Part shown: in pieces, positions 58,079 through 64,000 of the stretch | How positions within the stretch are numbered: position 1 is the first letter of the stretch | Layout: each line of letters begins with the position of its first letter | Virus record (IMG/VR): IMGVR_UViG_3300020473_000011 | Location: 217,558 to 281,557 of that record | Source of the DNA: a virus | Length of the DNA stretch: 64,000 bases | Strand: one strand, 5' to 3' | The notes under the pieces: generated by a model | Told to the model about the DNA's origin: nothing | Seen by the model: only the letters and a program-made list of their open reading frames with translations | Databases searched by the model: none | Translations under genes and position numbers: made by a program

Positions 58079-59242
58079 TTAGCTTACCAATCGTCCAAAA
58101 AATGCGTCATCTAGACTATCAAAAGCCGTTTCTGGCTCGTGCCCGATAATACGGTCGACGCCGTGTAGCTTTTGTGCGGTCATCACTAATTCGTTTGCAA
58201 ATACTTGCAAGGTGTTTGTGCTCGCGCCTTTAACTGATGGTAAATGTGCGTCGGTTTCCAGCACGCAGCCCCAAAGGTCAAAAAGCGTCAAGTGGCTTTG
58301 TAGTGCCCCCTTCATGCGAGCCTCTTGGAACACATGTGGCATATAGTAGGCTCCCAAGTGGAACTTACAGTCTAATGCGGCCATTAGTTCTTTTGCGCGT
58401 TGGTATGCTGGGTCACGAAGGCTCATTGACTTTGTGCGCTTTACAATATGGTCATGTGCACGGTTCACTAGTTCAACTGAGGCACGTGTGTCTTGCATGA
58501 TGGCAAAGCGTTTTTGTAAGTGCTTGTGCACATCATCACGGAAGCGCTGACTCGCAATGTCGAGGTGATGTTCCCATTCATTCACAATTTGAAAGCGCTG
58601 TACTAAGCCCTCTGTCGTTCCGATCATACCGCTTTTTGAAGCCTTACGAACAAGTCCTATCGTGAACTCGACATGCGCTTTGAACGGTGACCACACTTGA
58701 CCCACTACCGTCATAAACTCACCGTCTTCGCCAAGTGCTGGCAGGTGTAAGTCTGTTGCGTCTCTGAATGAGCTAAAGCTCACATTGGCATCAAGTAGGT
58801 GCTCGCGGATCCCTGTTTTCTTGGTTACTGCTTTAAGCAGCGGGAACTCATCGGGTTGTAGCGATTTTCGCCCCCACTGTGTAACCATATTCAGGTTTTC
58901 GCCTGAAAAGCGTACGCCAACCTCTTCAAGCATGGTTGTTATCGCCTCGTCGGTGTGCACAAACTGCTTCTTTTTCGTAACACCGCGAAAGTCTACGATC
59001 TGGCCGTTTGCTATAAAGAAATCACCCCCGTTAACGCGGTCACTTACACGCGTTTCACTTTGCAGTGATAAAGCCTTACTTAGCGAGTGCGCCGACGGCA
59101 TTAAATGACTGTAGGTCTGGCCGTCGTCATCCTCAACTATAAGCATCGCTTGTACAAGCTCATTAAAGCCATGGTAACCTACAACACAGCGCTCAACGCG
59201 GGCGGTACCCTTTCTAATCATTTTCCAATCAAAAGTAGCCAT
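58079..59242 (-). CDS. Unknown 387-residue protein
   Basis: It starts at ATG 59242 after AAGGATAA (product begins MATFDWKMIRKGTARVERCV). It has an alpha/beta N-terminal half and a helical C-terminal half with many His and Arg (DDVHKHLQKRFAIMQDTRAS). It superficially resembles phage DUF932-type proteins in size and layout, but I see no decisive motif. Part of the 61966-56859 operon. Confidence 0.65.
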   Translation of the reverse strand: MATFDWKMIRKGTARVERCVVGYHGFNELVQAMLIVEDDDGQTYSHLMPSAHSLSKALSLQSETRVSDRVNGGDFFIANGQIVDFRGVTKKKQFVHTDEAITTMLEEVGVRFSGENLNMVTQWGRKSLQPDEFPLLKAVTKKTGIREHLLDANVSFSSFRDATDLHLPALGEDGEFMTVVGQVWSPFKAHVEFTIGLVRKASKSGMIGTTEGLVQRFQIVNEWEHHLDIASQRFRDDVHKHLQKRFAIMQDTRASVELVNRAHDHIVKRTKSMSLRDPAYQRAKELMAALDCKFHLGAYYMPHVFQEARMKGALQSHLTLFDLWGCVLETDAHLPSVKGASTNTLQVFANELVMTAQKLHGVDRIIGHEPETAFDSLDDAFFGRLVS

Positions 59243-59245
59243 TGT

Positions 59246-59470
59246 TTATTTATCCTTCCCGCTTGGTAGCCATGACGTCGGCATACGTCCTTCATCGACT
59301 GCCACCGTGTCTTCAAGTGTGTGCAGTGTGCCACAGTTATTACAGCGTATTACGACAGCGGGTAGTAATTCGCCGTCTATATCGTTTAGTTCTTCGTCCA
59401 CGTGGTGGGACATATCAGAGGCGGGTGCCCCACAGTTACCACAAATTACATGAAGCCTTGCCATAACCAT
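59246..59470 (-). CDS. Small zinc-ribbon protein
   Basis: This 74-residue protein has CGNCGAPASDMSHH and later RCNNCGTLHTLED, two CxxC knuckles separated by an acidic loop, a typical zinc ribbon. It starts after GAGGGGGCAG and overlaps the upstream stop. Possibly an adaptor of the replication or helicase genes beside it, by inference. Confidence 0.7.
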   Translation of the reverse strand: MVMARLHVICGNCGAPASDMSHHVDEELNDIDGELLPAVVIRCNNCGTLHTLEDTVAVDEGRMPTSWLPSGKDK

Positions 59471-60810
59471 TATGCTGCCCCCTCATAACTACGGTTAACC
59501 GTGTTACGTCGACCGCGTCGCTTACGACGGCTGCTTGATTGTGCTTCTAGGCGCTCTTTATGCGCTTTTTCAGCGGCTTCCTGTTGCTTCTTGCGCTTCT
59601 CATTGTAGGCACTTCTACGTTGATTTCGGCCTGTCTCTCGACGGCTAATATGCTTTAATGCTGAGTCACGCGCGCTCTTAACGCTCAGTAGTGGTATTTC
59701 TTCATTCTGCGTATTCTTCTTACGCACTTGTACACGGTTTACGCTTACGCATGATCGGCGCATAAACAGGTCTGTATACAAGGTTCTAAAGTCCAAGCAT
59801 TGCATTGTTGTCTCACAGACTTTAGAGCGCCCCATCAGCCACGCAAGGGCACAAGAAAATGTCATTGAAATAGGCGTTAAGTCGCGCTCAGCTGGGTGCA
59901 AGTTGCTCAGGTTTACCGTCTGTAGTGCCAGCATAATCTTAGGTAGTTCTAGTGCATCTACGGCACCTGCACCACACCACCGACCAACAATCCGTGCGGC
60001 ATCCAATGCAAAATTAAGCGTCAGTGTCAGCTCTTTATCAATTTTGTCTATACCGTCTCGGCCAGTTGTCAGCTCAAGTGTGTTATCTAGGCTCATCGCA
60101 GAGATAGCGGGCGTGTGCCACCACAGGCTAGGGTTTGACTTTGGTACGTAGATAAACACCGTGCAATTATGCTTAGGCACAAGGCCAACCCAGTCAGCTG
60201 CTGCTGTCATGGGCACGGCGGCAACCTTTAAGCTCCAAACTGTTCCCTCTTCATTCACAGGACGTGCATTCGCACCCAGTAGAGTGTCTGTATTTAATGC
60301 GGCGTCACGTGGCCAAGGTAATCGGTAAAGGGAGCGCCCATCAAAGTAGATTTGTTCTTCCCGTTCGTCATAGCAGTTTTCAATGCCTAGGGCAGTCTCG
60401 ACTTCACCGTTTTGTAGCTTTTCCATCATTATCGTCTGGTCACCGACCCACAACACGTGCAGCTTTTGCACGGGGTCATGGAACGTACGGCATGGTTCAA
60501 CGTCAATGACCATTTCTTGGTCAATAAATTGCGTACCAAGACGGCCTTGCCTCGTGTCTTTTACAGGTGTCGTAAATGTCATGTAACTACAACGGATCGG
60601 GTCTGTAAGGTCAGGTGAATCGTACGCCTGTTTAATTCGACGTGCCTCTGACGCATGCACAGAGTGCCACTGCCAAGAACTTGAGTCCTCCGCAGGTGCG
60701 CTAAGCTTATTCGCGCTTTGTGAGAGCTGAAAACCAAGGGCAGGCTTTATCGCGGCTAACCAACCATCAAAGGCTGTGAATTGTTCTAGGCTGTGAACTG
60801 GTATTGTCAT
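59470..60810 (-). CDS. Unknown 446-residue protein with highly basic C-terminus
   Basis: It starts after GAGGTGG at 60810 (MTIPVHSLEQFTAFDGWLAA). The first ~370 residues are a mixed globular domain with many Trp and Cys. The last ~75 are strongly basic and Gln-rich (RRETGRNQRRSAYNEKRKKQ; SSRRKRRGRRN), a nucleic-acid-binding type tail. It begins 1 nt after the helicase stop, so it may work with the helicase on DNA or RNA. Confidence 0.68.
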   Translation of the reverse strand: MTIPVHSLEQFTAFDGWLAAIKPALGFQLSQSANKLSAPAEDSSSWQWHSVHASEARRIKQAYDSPDLTDPIRCSYMTFTTPVKDTRQGRLGTQFIDQEMVIDVEPCRTFHDPVQKLHVLWVGDQTIMMEKLQNGEVETALGIENCYDEREEQIYFDGRSLYRLPWPRDAALNTDTLLGANARPVNEEGTVWSLKVAAVPMTAAADWVGLVPKHNCTVFIYVPKSNPSLWWHTPAISAMSLDNTLELTTGRDGIDKIDKELTLTLNFALDAARIVGRWCGAGAVDALELPKIMLALQTVNLSNLHPAERDLTPISMTFSCALAWLMGRSKVCETTMQCLDFRTLYTDLFMRRSCVSVNRVQVRKKNTQNEEIPLLSVKSARDSALKHISRRETGRNQRRSAYNEKRKKQQEAAEKAHKERLEAQSSSRRKRRGRRNTVNRSYEGAA

Positions 60811-60811
60811 G

Positions 60812-61966
60812 CTAGGCCACCTCGCTATTCATTGATTTTGCACTCGACATTTTGTCGACTTGCCACTTGCCCGCACGGATGTAGTACAGGTAGTGATCGA
60901 CATCTTTACCAACAACTGAGCACGCATCGAGGTTATCTTTAAGCGGGTCGACGAATTGCCAAATATTACAATCCATGATGTCTATACGCGCGCTACGGCC
61001 GATGATCTGGTTCAGTAAGCCTTCAACGCCGACACCACGTGCGATCATGACACCGCGAACGCCCTTAATATCGGCACCCTCATCAAGCATTTGGCAATTG
61101 ACTATAAAATCAAGCTCACCCTGTTTAAATTGGGCGCTTACGTCATCAACGTACTCTTTCGGGCAGTCAACGAGGGCAACAGAGTTATAACCTTTTAGCT
61201 GTAGCATTTTGTTCACTTCGTAAACCTGCTCTTTGGTTTTCATGTAAACGATAGTACCGCTCATCAAGTGTCCATATTCGCTAACAAGATCCTCAACAAG
61301 TGTCGTTTTATTGAGCATGCCCATATCAACAACCGAGTGAACCGTCGCAGGTGCTATAAAGCCACGTCTTACGGCTTCTTCGCGGGTAATCGCTGTGATC
61401 ACCTTATCGAACTTCAAGCTAAATTTATCGCCACGTGATGGGGTTGCTGTTAAGCCAAGCATCGGTCTATCGGTGATAAATTCAAGCTTCTTTTGGAAGC
61501 TCATCATCGGTTCGTGGTGTGCCTCATCATGCACAGAGAAGTGCCAGCCTTGTTCTAGAACCTCTGGCGGGATTTCTGAGAAGATAGACTGAGTAATTAA
61601 TTCAACGCCATCAAGACACCCGATCTCGACTGCACCCTGAGTTAGCAAGTTATGCTTATGTGCAAAGTACATCACACGCATGTTTTCGCCCTCTGGTACG
61701 CCTAAGTACTCACGTAGTCTTTTATTAGACAATATGAGGGCAGTCATGTGGTTTTTACCTGTGCCCGTCGGTGAGATAAGTAAGGTACGTCGAAAGCCCC
61801 CAATAATGGCATCCACCACATTGATTTCGGCTTTATCTTGATAGTCGCGGTGTTGGTATACGCGACCGTCTTCGGTTTTTACTCGATCATCAGCGGTGCC
61901 TTCAACATAACCATGTATATCGGTGGTTTGATCTTGTGGCTCAGCTAAGATTAAATCATCAGTCAT
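60812..61966 (-). CDS. SF2 DEAH-box helicase (UvsW/RecQ-like)
   Basis: This 384-residue superfamily 2 helicase has motif I SPTGTGKNH (about 46-54), motif II HDEAHHEP, motif III GLTATPSRGD, and motif VI NQIIGRSAR. It lacks extra accessory domains, so it is compact compared with bacterial RecG or PriA. In phages such helicases (UvsW type) unwind recombination intermediates or R-loops. It is the first gene of a six-gene operon, with TTGTACAA at 62091 upstream. Confidence 0.9.
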   Translation of the reverse strand: MTDDLILAEPQDQTTDIHGYVEGTADDRVKTEDGRVYQHRDYQDKAEINVVDAIIGGFRRTLLISPTGTGKNHMTALILSNKRLREYLGVPEGENMRVMYFAHKHNLLTQGAVEIGCLDGVELITQSIFSEIPPEVLEQGWHFSVHDEAHHEPMMSFQKKLEFITDRPMLGLTATPSRGDKFSLKFDKVITAITREEAVRRGFIAPATVHSVVDMGMLNKTTLVEDLVSEYGHLMSGTIVYMKTKEQVYEVNKMLQLKGYNSVALVDCPKEYVDDVSAQFKQGELDFIVNCQMLDEGADIKGVRGVMIARGVGVEGLLNQIIGRSARIDIMDCNIWQFVDPLKDNLDACSVVGKDVDHYLYYIRAGKWQVDKMSSAKSMNSEVA

Positions 61967-62090
61967 TCTTAAACCTTAGTTATCGGTGTATCGTTGCGCC
62001 TGCACTGTCCAATGCGGCGTGGCCTGTATTCTGGCCTTAATTTATAAGCCAACTTTAGCGCGAAAACCCCTGCGGCGCAACTGTTTTTTA

Positions 62091-62151
62091 TTGTACAACG
62101 TTATTTATCTTTCAAAGTATTCGCTGTTCACACATGACAAGCATTGTACAA
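62091..62151. promoter_or_regulatory. Divergent control region with two TTGTACAA sites
   Basis: TTGTACAA lies at 62091-62098 (toward the helicase operon) and 62144-62151 (toward the gene at 62246), 53 bp apart. Confidence 0.6.
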
Positions 62152-62192
62152 TGAGGCACAATAACGCCCGTAAGCCTGAGACGCCGTTAAGC

Positions 62193-62226
62193 CAATGGTG
62201 CGTAGTGGCTAACAGCTATTTGAGAC
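62193..62226 (+). promoter_or_regulatory. GCACCATTG (inverted) and TTGAGAC leader
   Basis: CAATGGTGC (62193-62201) and TTGAGAC (62220-62226) lie in the leader before ATG 62246. TTGAGACTGAGATAAAGTGAG includes the ribosome-site region. Confidence 0.5.
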
Positions 62227-62245
62227 TGAGATAAAGTGAGACAAA

Positions 62246-62764
62246 ATGAGTCATAAAAATAAAGTTGAAATGATCGCGGTTGTAACACGCACAACCAAGA
62301 AAAAAGAGTTAGAAATCGTAGCGTTTGCCGACGGTAAGTACCCTGCGGGCACGCGTAAAATCACCTTGGTGAAGCTTGAAGACACTATCTGCTTTAGCCG
62401 TACTATGAAGATGATGGAAAACATCATGCTTGCTGCGTGGTTTAATCAGTATGACCCTAAGATCCCATTAGGTCAGCAAGCCCTTGTTGTTCTGATCTCG
62501 GCAGATTCTTTAAGCCTTAAAGGGCACTTCGAAGTAGAGCCTCTGGGTCATGCACAGATGACGAACCTTGAAGGCAAACCGCTTCACTTACCGACAGCCA
62601 CACTCTCTACGCGTAAAAAGCTCTTTGCGATGCACTGGGATCAAATGCGTGGTCTTGTTCGTCAGTGGGAAGATTTTCATGCTGACAAGCAGGCCGACAG
62701 CTCTGAACTGGTTGACGGTGCCGTAGAGGTAATGCCAGCAACAGCCGAGCAGGGCGAAAGCTAA
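62246..62764 (+). CDS. Unknown 172-residue protein
   Basis: It begins MSHKNKVEMIAVVTRTTKKK, with a beta-rich basic start and an acidic tail (GAVEVMPATAEQGES). It overlaps the next gene by one base (TAATG). No domain recognised. Confidence 0.68.
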   Translation: MSHKNKVEMIAVVTRTTKKKELEIVAFADGKYPAGTRKITLVKLEDTICFSRTMKMMENIMLAAWFNQYDPKIPLGQQALVVLISADSLSLKGHFEVEPLGHAQMTNLEGKPLHLPTATLSTRKKLFAMHWDQMRGLVRQWEDFHADKQADSSELVDGAVEVMPATAEQGES

Positions 62765-62973
62765 TGCCTGTCATCGCCCAGTACATTCTTCTAGGCTTGT
62801 GGGCGACATCCTTCGGGGTCTACGCATGGACTGAGGGAAAAGACCACAGTACGATGATTGAGGCGTGTCTCGTGGCGCTTGTTTCACCGATAGTGTACGT
62901 GTGGCGCTTCGTGTGTGCCTGCTTCCAGATCCTCGGCGAAATACTTGTTGGTATCGCGAGTTCACTGGACTAG
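62764..62973 (+). CDS. Small membrane protein with two hydrophobic segments
   Basis: This 69-residue protein has an N-terminal segment (IAQYILLGLWATSFGVYAW) and a second at about 35-60 (EACLVALVSPIVYVWRFVC). It is translationally coupled to the gene before it and followed by a terminator. The role is unknown; a lysis or superinfection protein is possible. Confidence 0.65.
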   Translation: MPVIAQYILLGLWATSFGVYAWTEGKDHSTMIEACLVALVSPIVYVWRFVCACFQILGEILVGIASSLD

Positions 62974-62990
62974 AAAAGCCCCCTTAAACA

Positions 62991-63016
62991 AAAGCCAGCA
63001 TGACGCTGGCTTTTTT
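62991..63016. terminator. Bidirectional intrinsic terminator
   Basis: GCCAGC (62994-62999), loop ATGAC, GCTGGC (63005-63010), with A's before and TTTTTT after. It lies between convergent genes. Confidence 0.88.
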
Positions 63017-63023
63017 GTGTCTG

Positions 63024-63395
63024 TTAAGCAACAGAGACAACCTTTCTATCTTTCACAATGGCTTTGACCCCGTTACCTATCGGGTACTTACCATTGCCCA
63101 AGGTTTCAACCAGTGCCCGTGTTTCCTCGTTTAGAATGAGTTCTTGAAGTTGTTCAAGGTCAACACCTTGAGCACGTTCTAAAAACCGCAGCATGGCGTG
63201 TTCAGTTACGATAATCTCAGACTTTTTCTTACTCATTTCTGCGATTTGGTCGTTTACGCTCTTGAGTTGCTTCTGCACGAGGGACTGCTTTTGCTGCGCC
63301 TCACGCACAGCCTCAGTCGCTGCCTTTGCATCAGCCTCAAGCTTGTACTTTCTGCTTTGGAGTTGTTTAAGCTCGTGTGCTTTCTGGACGCTCAT
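63024..63395 (-). CDS. Coiled-coil protein with DUF4258-like C-terminus
   Basis: I start it at ATG 63395 (MSVQKAHELKQLQSRKYKLE) after AGGGGAACT. About 60 residues of coiled coil (EAQQKQSLVQKQLKSVNDQ) are followed by VTEHAMLRFLERAQGVDLEQ and then VKAIVKDRKVVSV. The H-x-x-x-R-F-x-E-R pattern is typical of DUF4258/RelE-like small domains. It overlaps the gene before it by four bases. It could be an RNA-binding or toxin-like domain; not proven. Confidence 0.68.
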   Translation of the reverse strand: MSVQKAHELKQLQSRKYKLEADAKAATEAVREAQQKQSLVQKQLKSVNDQIAEMSKKKSEIIVTEHAMLRFLERAQGVDLEQLQELILNEETRALVETLGNGKYPIGNGVKAIVKDRKVVSVA

Positions 63396-63598
63396 AGTTC
63401 CCCTTGCTTTTTGTCGACCCAATTAACGCTGCCATAAGGGCATACGTACGCTTGTTGGTCTTTAAACGTCAGTGCGACGTGACCCTGCTTAACCTCTAAT
63501 GACTCAAAGTCATCGCGTTGTACAAGTTCAGTTAATTTTCTCTTGGCTACGCGGATATACGCACCCAATCCGTTAATTATTTCTGTGTATCTAGTCAT
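63392..63598 (-). CDS. Unknown 68-residue protein
   Basis: From ATG 63598 (MTRYTEIINGLGAYIRVAKR) to a stop overlapping the next start. Its start overlaps the stop of the upstream gene by one base. It contains a TTGTACAA copy inside the coding sequence (63518-63525). No domain recognised. Confidence 0.62.
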   Translation of the reverse strand: MTRYTEIINGLGAYIRVAKRKLTELVQRDDFESLEVKQGHVALTFKDQQAYVCPYGSVNWVDKKQGEL

Positions 63599-63939
63599 CA
63601 AGTTTCCAGTAGGTTTGAGGCAATACTAATGCCTGTCCTGCGCGCACGTTTCTCGGCCGCTTCAATTATCGGTCGTAGCTTACGTTCTGCGCCATTCAGC
63701 GTCAACTGAATACCGTACTGTTTGGGTTTTACTTGGCGCTCAACGTGTGTAATAGCGCGTAACGACGTATCATTGTACAACTCATCACGGATGTAGTTGG
63801 CTGTCTGCTCAACAGCCTGCCAGCGTGCTTTTTGTTGGTCGATAGGAAGTACTTTCGGGGAGTCACCGAGCGGCACGACTGAAATCAACGCAAAGTGTTG
63901 ATTGGTCTCTAGGGTTGTGTTGCTGTTCATTGGTTGCAT
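63598..63939 (-). CDS. Unknown 113-residue protein
   Basis: It begins MQPMNSNTTLETNQHFALIS after GAGGTACCCC and is helical and charged in the second half (RKLRPIIEAAEKRARRTGIS). A TTGTACAA copy lies inside it (63773-63780). It is first in a three-gene overlapping operon. The 61 bases to the window end hold no recognisable gene. Confidence 0.65.
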   Translation of the reverse strand: MQPMNSNTTLETNQHFALISVVPLGDSPKVLPIDQQKARWQAVEQTANYIRDELYNDTSLRAITHVERQVKPKQYGIQLTLNGAERKLRPIIEAAEKRARRTGISIASNLLET

Positions 63940-64000
63940 TGGGGTACCTCAGTTCTCATACTCAAGTTAAAAGCCATGGTGTTACTGGCTCGGGGACCAG

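Noticed and set aside
59150-59157. TTGTACAA inside the 58079-59242 gene as a regulatory site
   Set aside because: It lies within coding sequence in the middle of an operon, consistent with chance.
1-64000. tRNA genes or CRISPR arrays
   Set aside because: I saw no cloverleaf-like sequence or regularly spaced direct repeats. The presence of Cca made me look for tRNAs, but none was evident by eye; tRNAscan-SE would settle it.

Overview
The window looks like part of a large tailed-phage (or prophage) genome infecting a gammaproteobacterium, probably marine or aquatic (Vibrio, Shewanella, Aeromonas or Pseudoalteromonas type). The reasons are: densely packed genes with 1-14 nt overlaps; lysis-type genes (a lytic transglycosylase nested in a small holin-like gene, and a second 3-TM holin candidate); phage-style nucleotide and recombination enzymes (thymidylate synthase, RNase HI, UvsW-like SF2 helicase, P-loop kinase); long runs of unknown, partly paralogous genes of virion character; and homologues of gammaproteobacterial ArfA, HD-domain Cca and Hfq. 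I found no terminase, portal or major capsid gene, no tRNA, no CRISPR and no bacterial flank, so only part of the genome is visible.

Layout. 1-3439 (minus): five tandem paralogues of an unknown family, the leftmost cut by the window edge. 3582-4398 (plus): ArfA and an unknown protein. 4462-5873 (minus): lysis genes and two small genes. 6144-12966 (minus): a compact six-gene operon whose core is three tyrosine recombinases plus a small HTH protein. This matches the ginABCD module of GInt genomic islands. It has its own sigma70-type promoter, a strong terminator and flanking TATGGAAA repeats that look like recombinase or att sites. 13052-22378 (minus): one 3108-codon giant gene. 22597-31696 (minus): a family of related, probably virion, proteins including a duplicated two-gene unit. 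31805-36367 (minus): small genes, a SLOG protein, a SWIM zinc-finger protein and other probable virion genes. 36577-38634 (plus): P-loop kinase and a tandem SpoIIAA/STAS-like protein. 38692-41028 (minus): RNase HI and unknowns. 41756-47888 (minus): two paralogous FN3-like proteins, cysteine-rich miniproteins, an Hfq-like protein and an exported SNase. 48550-53623 (minus): DUF4326, nucleotidyltransferase, Cca, holin candidate, unknowns. 53853-56799 (plus): thymidylate synthase operon. 56859-61966 (minus): zinc-ribbon proteins, unknowns and the helicase. 62246-62973 (plus) and 63024-63939 (minus): small genes.

Regulation is the most striking feature. The 8-bp palindrome TTGTACAA occurs 29 times by my count (about one expected). 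Twenty-five copies lie in short intergenic regions just upstream of transcription units, often in pairs. A 9-mer GCACCATTG recurs in the same regions. The heptamer TTGAGAC occurs in sense orientation 14-48 nt before the start codon of twelve genes. The gin operon lacks these upstream signals and carries TATGGAAA repeats instead, so it looks like a separately controlled, imported integration module. If that reading is right, this is a temperate large phage using a GInt-type three-recombinase machine, with a dispersed operator or promoter network and its own RNA/translation toolkit (ArfA, Hfq-like, Cca, RNase H). Names for well-conserved enzymes are secure. Virion assignments are inference from context.
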